From NCBI GenBank assembly GCA_016193385.1, contig JACPSF010000178.1:1-11965 (forward strand): a stretch of 11,965 bases of DNA, read 5' to 3'. Under the pieces are notes generated by a model that saw nothing but the letters and a program-made list of their open reading frames with translations, had not been told where the DNA came from and searched no databases. The stretch's first letter is position 1, and every line of letters starts with the position of its first letter. A program made the translations under genes and the position numbers. Origin of the DNA: Deltaproteobacteria bacterium. Lineage in GTDB: Bacteria; Desulfobacterota_B; Binatia; UBA9968. Below, piece by piece: positions 5,795 through 11,965 of this stretch.

Positions 5795-7330
5795 ATGACC
5801 ACCCAAAGCCTGGACAAGAAGATCAAGGCTCTGTGCGACCTGGCAGGGCTCTGCCAGGATTTTAAGGCCAGGGGCCATTGCGTCGTCCACTGCCACGGGG
5901 TCTTTGACCTTCTTCACCCCGGCCATATTCGTCACTTCGAGGCAGCCAAACGGCGCGGCGATGTCTTGGTGGTAACCATCACTCCCGACGAATTTGTGGC
6001 CAAAGGGCCCGGCCGCCCAGTCTTCAACCAGCGCCTGCGGGCCGAGTCCGTGGCGGCCCTCGAGTGCGTGGACTATGTCGCCGTCAACGGGTGGCCCACG
6101 GCGGTGGAGACCATCAAGCTCCTCCGCCCTCACGTTTACTGCAAGGGCGACGACTACCAGGACCGGGACCGCGACCTGACTCAGGCGATCCTCCTGGAAG
6201 AGGAGGCAATCCGTGAGGTGGGGGGGGAGGTTGTCTTCACGTCGGAGATTTCCTTCAGCTCCACCGAACTCCTGAACCAGTTCTACAACGTCTATCCCGA
6301 GGATGCCCGTAAGTTTCTGGAGGAGTTCAAGAGCCGCCACTCGGTCGAGGGTGTGATCGGCCGGCTGCGAGGATTGCAAGACATGAAGGTATTGGTAATC
6401 GGCGAGGCAATTATTGACGAATACCACTACTGTCAGCCGGTCGGCAAATCTCCCAAGGAGGCCATTGTCTCAACCCGCTATCTTCGGGCGGAGAGTTTCG
6501 CGGGCGGCGCGCTCGCGTGCGCCAACCATATTGCCGGTCTTTGCGGCGAGGTACACGTTATCACCTGCTTAGGCCAGGAGGATTCCCGTGAAGACTTCAT
6601 CCGGAAGAGCCTTAAGCCGAACGTCACGCCGCGATTCTTTTTCCGACCCAGAGCCCCCACTATCGTCAAGCGCCGTTATATATGGGAGCCTTTCCTTGTC
6701 AAAATGTTTGAGATCACCTACCTGGACGACACAGACCTTCCGTCTGGTGTCGAAGATCAAATGCTTCACTACCTCAAGGAGGTACTCTCCCGCTACGACG
6801 TAGTTGTAATAGCAGACTACGGGCACGGCTTTATCGGCCGGCGGACTGCTACTGCGCTTTGCGACGGGGCACGGTTCTTGGCTGCTAATACACAGGCCAA
6901 CAGCGCTAACCTGGGGTTTAACCTTATCACGAAGTACCCGCGTGCCGACTACATCTGCATTGACGAGCCCGAGATCCGGCTGGCCATGCATGACCGGTGG
7001 AGCCCCGTTCAAGAGCTGGCGGTCAAGGTGGGGGGGCTCCTGGGCGCTCGGGGGGTGGCGGTGACCCGGGGGCACCAAGGGTCGCTAACTTACGGGGGAG
7101 ACGGCACGATGTGGGAGATCCCCGTGTTCTCGCGCGAGATCGTGGACCGGGTGGGAGCGGGAGATGCCTACCTTTCGGTCACTGCTCCCTGTGTCGCCGT
7201 GGGGGTCTCCATGGACCTAGTCGGATTCATCGGCAACGCCGTCGGAGCCCTCGCAGTACGGATTGTTGGCAATCGGTCTCCGGTCGAACCGGCGCACCTT
7301 TACAAGTTCATCACAGCTCTGCTCAAATGA
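5795..7330 (+). CDS. Bifunctional sugar-1-phosphate nucleotidyltransferase / PfkB-type kinase, HldE-like in reversed order
   Basis: 511 residues, two domains. Residues ~28-165 are a cytidylyltransferase-like domain: HGVFDLLHPGHIRH with the HPGH nucleotide-binding motif at 41-44, KGDD at 117-120, and SFSSTELL at 153-160 in the place of the 'ISTT/STT' motif. Residues ~197-511 are a ribokinase (PfkB) fold: VIGEAIIDEYHY at 201-212, FAGGALACANHIAGL (GG at 237-238), and the C-terminal signature DRVGAGDAYLS at 451-461 with catalytic Asp457. HldE (RfaE), which makes ADP-heptose, has the same two activities with the kinase first; here the nucleotidyltransferase is first. The likely job is phosphorylation at C1 of a heptose 7-phosphate and later transfer of a nucleotide to the heptose 1-phosphate. 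Base and anomer are unknown. The next gene, a GmhA-like isomerase, supports a heptose substrate. A G8 run lies at 6220-6227. Confidence 0.88.
   Translation: MTTQSLDKKIKALCDLAGLCQDFKARGHCVVHCHGVFDLLHPGHIRHFEAAKRRGDVLVVTITPDEFVAKGPGRPVFNQRLRAESVAALECVDYVAVNGWPTAVETIKLLRPHVYCKGDDYQDRDRDLTQAILLEEEAIREVGGEVVFTSEISFSSTELLNQFYNVYPEDARKFLEEFKSRHSVEGVIGRLRGLQDMKVLVIGEAIIDEYHYCQPVGKSPKEAIVSTRYLRAESFAGGALACANHIAGLCGEVHVITCLGQEDSREDFIRKSLKPNVTPRFFFRPRAPTIVKRRYIWEPFLVKMFEITYLDDTDLPSGVEDQMLHYLKEVLSRYDVVVIADYGHGFIGRRTATALCDGARFLAANTQANSANLGFNLITKYPRADYICIDEPEIRLAMHDRWSPVQELAVKVGGLLGARGVAVTRGHQGSLTYGGDGTMWEIPVFSREIVDRVGAGDAYLSVTAPCVAVGVSMDLVGFIGNAVGALAVRIVGNRSPVEPAHLYKFITALLK
5839..5858 (+). other. Strong hairpin inside the start of the heptose kinase/transferase gene
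   Basis: CCTGGCAG, loop GGCT, CTGCCAGG: a perfect eight-pair stem with a four-base loop, about 44 bases after the ATG at 5795. It lies in codons 15-22. It may be a chance result of GC-rich coding, or slow or regulate early translation. Confidence 0.4.
6220..6227 (+). repeat. G8 homopolymer in the kinase/nucleotidyltransferase gene
   Basis: Eight G in a row form part of the codons for Val-Gly-Gly-Glu near residues 142-145. A one-base change would stop the protein before the kinase domain. A G7 run also occurs at 7030-7036. The copy read here is in frame. Confidence 0.55.
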
Positions 7331-7358
7331 TGCGACTTAGGGGAGCTTCGAGAACATC

Positions 7359-7958
7359 GTGAGGCTTGCGGTCGCCCAGTTTTTTGAGCACCTTGGGCAA
7401 ATCCTGAGGAACGTGCAGGTTTGCGACGGGAGCGGGGTGCCGCTCGATTTTTCCGCCGGTGTGCAGCGGGGTATCGATCTCATCGTGGCTCAGACCATCA
7501 CGGGCCGGAAGCTCATGTTCATCGGGAACGGAGCAAGCGCGGCGATCTCCAGCCATCAGTCCGTGGACTACTGGAAGACCGGCGGTATGCGGGCGGTAGC
7601 CTTCAACGACCCCGCCCTTCTGACCTGCATCAGCAACGACTTTGGCTACCCCTTTGTGTTCGAGAAGCCTATCGAGATGTTTGCGGACCCCGGCGACGTG
7701 CTGGTTGCCATCTCCAGTTCTGGCCGCTCAGAGAACATCCTGAAGGGCGCGCGAACGGCCACGGAAAAAGGGTGCTATGTTATCACCATGTCGGGCTTTA
7801 ATCCCGACAACCCCCTGCGGAGGCTGGGCGACTTGAACTTCTATGTCCCCTCAAAGTCTTACGGGCACGTGGAGATCATCCACCTGAGCCTCTCCCACTG
7901 CATCCTGGATACCATACGGAGCGTCTACGGGAGTCCTCCGAGGATACGACAGCGATGA
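7359..7958 (+). CDS. GmhA-like SIS-domain sugar isomerase (sedoheptulose 7-phosphate isomerase family)
   Basis: 199 residues, the usual GmhA length, from a GTG start at 7359; the ATGs at 7327 and 7330 lie in a frame that stops at once. The SIS fold shows in FIGNGAS (54-60), SNDFGY (92-97), ISSSGRSEN (118-126) and the C-terminal HVEIIHLSLSH (170-180). GmhA turns sedoheptulose 7-phosphate into D-glycero-D-manno-heptose 7-phosphate using an active-site metal. Aligned by eye with E. coli GmhA, His61 and His180 match His66 and His180, but Glu65 is Asp70 and Gln172 is Glu172, both near the metal and substrate. The protein may make a different heptose or act on a related ketose. It lies between the kinase/nucleotidyltransferase and an SDR and overlaps the next gene by four bases (ATGA), so the genes are likely co-translated. 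Confidence 0.85.
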   Translation: MRLAVAQFFEHLGQILRNVQVCDGSGVPLDFSAGVQRGIDLIVAQTITGRKLMFIGNGASAAISSHQSVDYWKTGGMRAVAFNDPALLTCISNDFGYPFVFEKPIEMFADPGDVLVAISSSGRSENILKGARTATEKGCYVITMSGFNPDNPLRRLGDLNFYVPSKSYGHVEIIHLSLSHCILDTIRSVYGSPPRIRQR

Positions 7959-8977
7959 GCGTGGCACAGACCGTGGTGGTGACCGGCGGAGCGGGATACG
8001 TGGGAAGTGCGTTGGTGCCGAAGCTCCTTGACCGAGGCTACCGCGTGCGGGTCCTCGACCTGTTCATCTTCGGCGACGATGTCCTTCGATCCGCAGCGGA
8101 GTCTCCGAACCTTGAACAAATCAAGGGCGATCTGCGCGATCGCTCGCTGCTGAAGCGGGCTCTCGCCGGCTGCGACGCCGTGATCCATCTCGCCTGCATC
8201 TCCAACGATCCGAGCTTCGAGCTTGACCCGGAACTCGGGAAGTCCATTAACTACGACGCCTTCCTACCGCTCGTGAGCCTGTCTAAGGACTCGGGCGTGC
8301 GCCGGTTCGTCTATGCGTCCAGCTCGAGCGTCTACGGGGTCAAAGAGGAAAAGGACGTCACCGAGGATCTGCCGCTCAAGCCGCTTACGGACTACTCTAA
8401 GTACAAGGCATTGTGCGAAGAGGTGTTGTTGAAAGAGCGCGCGCCTGGCTTCGTCACATTGATTTTACGGCCGGCAACGGTATGCGGCTATTCTCCGCGC
8501 TTGCGGCTGGACTTGACCGTCAATATCTTGACAAACCATGCCATCAATCACAAGAAAATCACCGTGTTCGGCGGGACACAGATGCGTCCGAACATACATA
8601 TCGATGACGTTGTTGACTTGTACGTCAAAGCTCTTGAGTGGCCGGATGAATCTGTCGACGGCAAGATTTTCAATGCCGGTTATCAAAACCTACGAGTGAT
8701 ACAAATTGCCGAGATCGTGCGGAGCGTTGTAGGGGAAGATGTGGACATACACACCGCGCTGACCAATGATAATCGTTCGTATCAGATTTCGTCAGAGAAA
8801 ATCAGGCGCGAACTCGGGTTCGTCCCTATGCGCAGTATCGACGATGGCGTACGCGACTTGATGGCTGCCTTCCGGGACGGGAAGGTTCCCAACCCGATGA
8901 CGGACATCCGTTATTACAATATAAAAACGATGCAGGCCAAGAAATTAGGTGGCTTCATAGAAAGGTACAGCGATTAG
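7955..8977 (+). CDS. NAD-dependent epimerase/dehydratase, second extended SDR
   Basis: 340 residues. NAD loop GGAGYVGSAL at 11-20, acidic LDLF at 34-37, DLRD at 59-62, HLACISND at 78-85, SSSSVYG at 122-128, and catalytic Tyr147-xxx-Lys151 (YSKYK), then RPATVCGYSPRLR, where the family usually has 'R.a.vyGp..R'. NIHIDDVVDLYVKAL is the usual late motif. It is not closely like the first SDR, so the two probably do different steps, such as C4 epimerisation and a dehydration/reduction or another epimerisation of an NDP-heptose. It begins inside the last codons of the isomerase gene (ATGA overlap), and the aminotransferase ATG directly follows its TAG. Base composition changes partway: about 60-65% GC up to near 8450, then nearer 45-55%. 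Substrate unknown. Confidence 0.86.
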   Translation: MSVAQTVVVTGGAGYVGSALVPKLLDRGYRVRVLDLFIFGDDVLRSAAESPNLEQIKGDLRDRSLLKRALAGCDAVIHLACISNDPSFELDPELGKSINYDAFLPLVSLSKDSGVRRFVYASSSSVYGVKEEKDVTEDLPLKPLTDYSKYKALCEEVLLKERAPGFVTLILRPATVCGYSPRLRLDLTVNILTNHAINHKKITVFGGTQMRPNIHIDDVVDLYVKALEWPDESVDGKIFNAGYQNLRVIQIAEIVRSVVGEDVDIHTALTNDNRSYQISSEKIRRELGFVPMRSIDDGVRDLMAAFRDGKVPNPMTDIRYYNIKTMQAKKLGGFIERYSD

Positions 8978-10081
8978 ATGAAAGTGAAATACTCATATCT
9001 AGATGCACAGTTTAACGATTGCGAAGAAATCCTGGAGAGCATCCGAGGACTGCTGAGAACCGGAAAGTTTACTCTCGGACCTTCCGTCGGGGAGTTTGAG
9101 AAGCGGTTTGCGGCGGTGTGTGGGACGCGATTCGCGATCGGGGTAAACTCTGGGACCGACGCTCTGCTGTTGATTCTCCACGCCCTAGAGATGGGGTCTG
9201 GGGATGAAGTCATTACTGTACCTAACTCGTTTGTTGCCACAACAGCAGCAGTTGTGTTGGTAGGCGCAACCCCGGTTTTCGCGGATGTCAAAGAAGACTA
9301 TAACATTGATCCGGAACAAATCGAGCGGCTTATCACACCGCGCACAAAGGCTATCCTCCCCGTGCACCTCACGGGACATCCCGCGGATATGCCGCGAATT
9401 CTCGAGATTGCAAACCGGCACGGGCTCCGCGTCATTGAGGACGCCGCACAGGCCATTGGTGCTGCCATTGATGGGCGCCCGGTTGGTTCTTGGGGGATCG
9501 CGGCGGGATTCAGTCTCCACCCGCTGAAGAACCTCAACGTTTGGGGGGACGGTGGGGTAGTGGTGACGAATTCCGAGAGCGTTGCTCGCAAGATAGGTTT
9601 GCTGCGGAATCACGGTCTCACGAACCGAGATGAAGTGGAGGTTTTCGGATACAATAGCCGCCTTGACACGCTCCAGGCTATAGTAGCTTGCCACTTGCTG
9701 GAGAAGTTGGAATTCATTACCAGTGCGCGAATACATAACGCGCAGGCTTATGACACGGCTTTCTCCGGCATGTCCGGTGCAATCACGCTGCCGCCACGAA
9801 AGGCGAATGTGCGCCAGGTTTACCATACTTACGTAATTCAGGCTCGGGACCGGGACCGGCTCTGGAAGTTTCTGGCTGATCGCGGTATCGACGCTAAGGT
9901 CCATTATCCAATCCCGATTCACCTTCAGGAAGCGGCGCGTTCCCTCGGGTATAAGGCTGGAGATTTCCCTGTCTGCGAGTCCCAGGCACGTTCTATCCTT
10001 ACGCTGCCTGTTCATCAGCATATGGCTCCCGAAGAGATCCGTTACGTTGCGGAACAAGTGTCAATGTTTTATTCAGGGTAG
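8978..10081 (+). CDS. PLP-dependent sugar aminotransferase (DegT/DnrJ/EryC1/StrS family)
   Basis: 367 residues, normal for the family. GPSVGEFEKRFA (34-45) and NSGTDALLLIL (57-67) are the N-terminal and PLP-phosphate regions; GDEVITVPNSFVATTAA (75-91); LPVHLTGHPADM (127-138); IEDAAQAIGA (153-162), whose Asp155 contacts the PLP ring nitrogen; and FSLHPLKNLNVWGDGG (178-193), where Lys184 should form the PLP aldimine. These enzymes transfer an amino group, usually from glutamate, to a keto sugar bound to a nucleotide, at C3 or C4. The family includes QdtB- and PglE/ArnB-type enzymes; the position cannot be fixed by eye. Its ATG directly follows the TAG of the SDR gene, which argues that it uses the keto product of the SDRs. 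It predicts that the final sugar is aminated. Confidence 0.92.
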   Translation: MKVKYSYLDAQFNDCEEILESIRGLLRTGKFTLGPSVGEFEKRFAAVCGTRFAIGVNSGTDALLLILHALEMGSGDEVITVPNSFVATTAAVVLVGATPVFADVKEDYNIDPEQIERLITPRTKAILPVHLTGHPADMPRILEIANRHGLRVIEDAAQAIGAAIDGRPVGSWGIAAGFSLHPLKNLNVWGDGGVVVTNSESVARKIGLLRNHGLTNRDEVEVFGYNSRLDTLQAIVACHLLEKLEFITSARIHNAQAYDTAFSGMSGAITLPPRKANVRQVYHTYVIQARDRDRLWKFLADRGIDAKVHYPIPIHLQEAARSLGYKAGDFPVCESQARSILTLPVHQHMAPEEIRYVAEQVSMFYSG

Positions 10082-10129
10082 GTTTGGGGTGATCCAACGT
10101 TGCAGGAGCCAGCTATCCATCGATCGTTT

Positions 10130-10756
10130 ATGAATTATATCATCGGTGTGGACCTCGATAACACACTCGTCAGTTATGATGAGGTGCTGCGTCGAGTGGC
10201 TACGGAAGAAGGTCTCATCCCTATCGGCGAGAACAAGAACAAAAAGGATATCCGGGATGCAGTCCGCCGGCTGACCGACGGCGAATCTCAGTGGCGAAAG
10301 TTGCAAGCTGTTGTGTACGGACAAAGAATGGATGAAGCGATGCTCATCGATGGAGTGTGGGAGTTCTTCGATTTTTGCAACCGCTATCAGGCCAAGGTTT
10401 AGATCGTAAGCCACAAGACCGAGTTCGCGAGCGCTGAGGGTGGGACGAGCAATCTTCAAGCGGCCGCCATGGCATGGATGAAGAGGAATAGGTTCTTCGC
10501 AGATGATGGATTTGGCTTATCTCCGGCAGATGTCTATTTTGAATCGACACGCTGGGAAAAGATCGGACGCATTAGGCGTCTTCGGTGCACGCACTTTATT
10601 GACGATCTGGAAGAGACGTTCCTTGAAGACTCGTTTCCAGCGGGTGTTGAAAAGATTCTCTATGCGCCCCGCATCACCTCTTCGCCGCTCCCGAACGCCA
10701 GGGTTGTTCTCGACTGGAAGGAGATTAGCGATTATTTCTTCGGCTCGAGAGACTGA
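10130..10756 (+). pseudogene. HAD-superfamily hydrolase interrupted by an in-frame TAG
   Basis: The frame is open from ATG 10130 to TGA 10754-10756 apart from a TAG at 10400-10402 (codon 91 of 209). Before it, IIGVDLDNTLVSYD has the HAD nucleophile Asp8 and acid Asp10 (DxDxT). Immediately after it, still in frame, comes IVSHKT, the motif II Ser/Thr region, then SPADVYFEST and FIDDLEETF with the metal Asp pair at 158-159. All catalytic motifs are thus present but split, and the TAG replaces what is probably an aromatic residue; TAT or TAC to TAG needs one change. ATG 10469 might restart the second half, but no Shine-Dalgarno precedes it. In a heptose pathway this would be the phosphatase that removes the 7-phosphate from heptose 1,7-bisphosphate, as GmhB does; that role is inferred. 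A sequencing error or suppression would restore one 208-residue protein. Confidence 0.8.
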
Positions 10757-11804
10757 CGTCCATACATCAGCGATAAAGTCCGATTTAGCCAGGCTTCTGG
10801 GTCGCAATGTCATTTCGGTGGAAAGAATCGGCGGAGGGCGAAACAACAAAGTCTATCGATTGGATTGCGACGGCTCTCATTCCTTCGCAGTGAAGTATTA
10901 TTTTCGTCACGGTTCGGACGGAAGGGATCGTTTGGACGTCGAGTTCTCCAGCCTCCAGCTTCTCTGGGAGAGCGGAATAAGATCCATCCCTCGGCCGCTC
11001 CTGGCTGACAAGGGCCGTGCCATGGCGGTTTATGAATATGTGGATGGCAAGGGCATACCGGCTCATGAAATTACCGATTTCGATATCGATTTCGCGGTCC
11101 AGTTCCTGGGGAAACTCAAGGAGCTCAAAAACGCGAAGCGGGGCGGCTCTTGGCCGTTGGCATCGGAGGCTTGTTTTTCAGTTCAGGCAATTATCGAGAA
11201 CATCAGGGAAAGACTGGAGCGGTTGTTGGCGGTGGGAAACGACAATGCCGGGGAGGCACGCCTGCGATATTTCTTGAAACAGGACTTCATGCCTGCATTT
11301 GACGAGATCGCCAGTTGGTGCCGGGAGAGTCTAGAGGGGTCAAGAATATCCTTCGCCTCCGACATCGGGCAAGAAGAGAGAACGCTGAGCCCGTCGGACT
11401 TTGGATTTCACAACGCTGTGAGATGCGCCGATGGCCGAATTGTATTTCTGGATTTTGAATACTTCGGCTGGGACGATCCAGCAAAGATGATTGCTGACTT
11501 TCTGCTGCATCCTGCAATGGATTTGTCCGAGGGCCATAAGAGGCGATTTGCGACCGCAGTCCTCTGCTATTTCAAAGGTTACCGGAATCTGAAGAAGAGA
11601 ACAGAGGTCGTTTATCCCTTGTTCGCGCTTAAATGGTGCACGATCGTGTTGAATGAGTTTCTCCCCGAGCATTTGCTCAGGCGTGGGTTTGCAAGCGTAA
11701 GGAGCCTCGGTGAAGATGACCTCCGGGCTGAACAGCTGCTGAAAGCCAAACGGATGTTGGATAGAGCCAGGAATGAGTATGCGCACTTCCTCTACTTCAA
11801 CTGA
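10704..11804 (+). CDS. Phosphotransferase of the APH/choline kinase fold
   Basis: 366 residues from TTG 10704. The frame also has an ATG at 10503, but codons 10503-10703 overlay the HAD coding and look like its shadow. Motifs: GGGRNNKVYRL, a nucleotide-binding loop; FAVKYYF with the ATP-binding Lys (~64); LSPSDFGFHNA with catalytic Asp232 and metal-binding Asn237; and VFLDFEYFGWDDP with the metal Asp250 (the DFG-like site). This is the layout of APH-family small-molecule kinases. In glycan loci such proteins are thought to phosphorylate sugars; here a sugar or heptose 1-kinase parallel to the PfkB domain is possible. A clean GGAAGGAG at 10716-10723 stands seven bases before ATT 10731, so the true start may be that rare codon. 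The gene overlaps the HAD gene and the next gene. Confidence 0.83.
   Translation: MFSTGRRLAIISSARETDVHTSAIKSDLARLLGRNVISVERIGGGRNNKVYRLDCDGSHSFAVKYYFRHGSDGRDRLDVEFSSLQLLWESGIRSIPRPLLADKGRAMAVYEYVDGKGIPAHEITDFDIDFAVQFLGKLKELKNAKRGGSWPLASEACFSVQAIIENIRERLERLLAVGNDNAGEARLRYFLKQDFMPAFDEIASWCRESLEGSRISFASDIGQEERTLSPSDFGFHNAVRCADGRIVFLDFEYFGWDDPAKMIADFLLHPAMDLSEGHKRRFATAVLCYFKGYRNLKKRTEVVYPLFALKWCTIVLNEFLPEHLLRRGFASVRSLGEDDLRAEQLLKAKRMLDRARNEYAHFLYFN
10716..10723 (+). promoter_or_regulatory. Shine-Dalgarno of the APH-family kinase gene
   Basis: GGAAGGAG is followed seven bases later by ATT ATT (10731-10736) in the kinase frame. No ATG, GTG or TTG lies in that frame at a proper distance, so either ATT initiates, as known for infC, or the upstream TTG 10704 does. 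The site lies within the 3' end of the HAD reading frame. Confidence 0.4.
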
Positions 11805-11965
11805 GCCGGCAACACGGAGTACGGTTGATTTGGACGCGAGATCCGTTGAACTCCGTAGGACCATGGTCCAGATGCTGAGGTCGAGCCAAAGGGGACATCT
11901 CGGTTCCGCTCTTTCTCTGGTGGAGATACTGAGGGTTTTGTACTGTGACATACTTCGTTACGATC
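11779..11965 (+). CDS. Transketolase, N-terminal subunit (3' end outside window)
   Basis: The first 62 codons of a gene that continues past the window. After a short Ser/Thr-rich lead, VELRRTMVQMLRSSQRGHLGSALSLVEILRVLY matches the N-terminal start of thiamine-diphosphate transketolases, including the GH(P/L)G motif (His40) that binds the cofactor side and the 'S..EIL..LY' helix. Split two-subunit transketolases begin this way; a separate C-terminal subunit would be expected next. The enzyme moves a two-carbon unit between sugar phosphates and can form sedoheptulose 7-phosphate, the substrate of the GmhA-like isomerase in the same operon. Alternatively, transketolase-like proteins in glycan loci can attach a two-carbon branch to a sugar. 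AGGA six bases upstream supports ATG 11779; the gene overlaps the kinase gene by 26 bases, in the pattern of this operon. Confidence 0.82.
   Translation, partial: MRTSSTSTEPATRSTVDLDARSVELRRTMVQMLRSSQRGHLGSALSLVEILRVLYCDILRYD

Noticed and set aside
5777..6427. Minus-strand frame of 216 codons opposite the nucleotidyltransferase domain
   Set aside because: Low-complexity Leu/Val/Ala-rich shadow of the + strand gene.
9185..10057. Long open frame on the minus strand (290 codons) opposite the aminotransferase gene
   Set aside because: Its translation shows no recognisable motif, and the + strand has a complete DegT-family protein with its PLP Lys here.
10400..10402. General reassignment of TAG to an amino acid
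   Set aside because: TAG ends the disrupted GT2 (3375), the intact GT2 (4288), the second SDR (8977, with the next ATG directly after) and the aminotransferase (10081) at sensible places, so TAG is a working stop codon here.
10503..10703. ATG 10503 as start of the kinase gene
   Set aside because: These 67 codons lie over HAD coding with FIDD-type motifs in the other frame, and the extra residues resemble no APH N-terminus.

Overview
The window reads as a surface-polysaccharide (lipopolysaccharide or O-antigen type) biosynthesis locus from a bacterium, most likely one with a Gram-negative envelope. Every supportable gene is on the + strand. Base composition is moderate to high in GC and uneven: by eye the stretch from about 4781 to 8450 is richer in GC than either flank. 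No rRNA, tRNA, CRISPR array or transposase is visible, and nothing allows a firm taxonomic placement.

Positions 1-4288 are an assembly and decoration block. It holds the 3' end of a family 2 glycosyltransferase (GT2), a class I SAM-dependent methyltransferase, a left-handed beta-helix (hexapeptide) acyltransferase, a GT2 gene broken by a frameshift near 2980, and an intact GT2. After that comes about 490 bases with no intact gene. It contains what look like two fragments of a decayed gene (4303-4482 and 4500-4679) and then a short leader before the next operon.

Positions 4781 to the end are a tightly packed operon, with overlaps or very short gaps, for making an activated sugar. In order it encodes a GalE-like extended SDR; a fusion of an HPGH nucleotidyltransferase to a PfkB-type kinase (the two HldE activities in reversed order); a GmhA-like SIS isomerase; a second extended SDR; a DegT/DnrJ/EryC1/StrS aminotransferase; a HAD-type phosphatase interrupted by an in-frame TAG; an APH/choline-kinase-fold phosphotransferase; and the start of a transketolase N-terminal subunit.

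Together these fit a route from pentose phosphates through sedoheptulose 7-phosphate (transketolase), isomerisation (SIS), kinase, phosphatase (HAD) and nucleotidyl transfer to an NDP-heptose. Two SDRs and an aminotransferase could then modify it to an amino or deoxy heptose for the upstream transferases. This is inferred from family membership and gene order. The odd points are the clustered gene disruptions (near 2980, 4303-4679 and 10400), homopolymer runs inside two sugar genes, a changed nucleotide-binding residue in the intact GT2, and changed metal-site residues in the isomerase.
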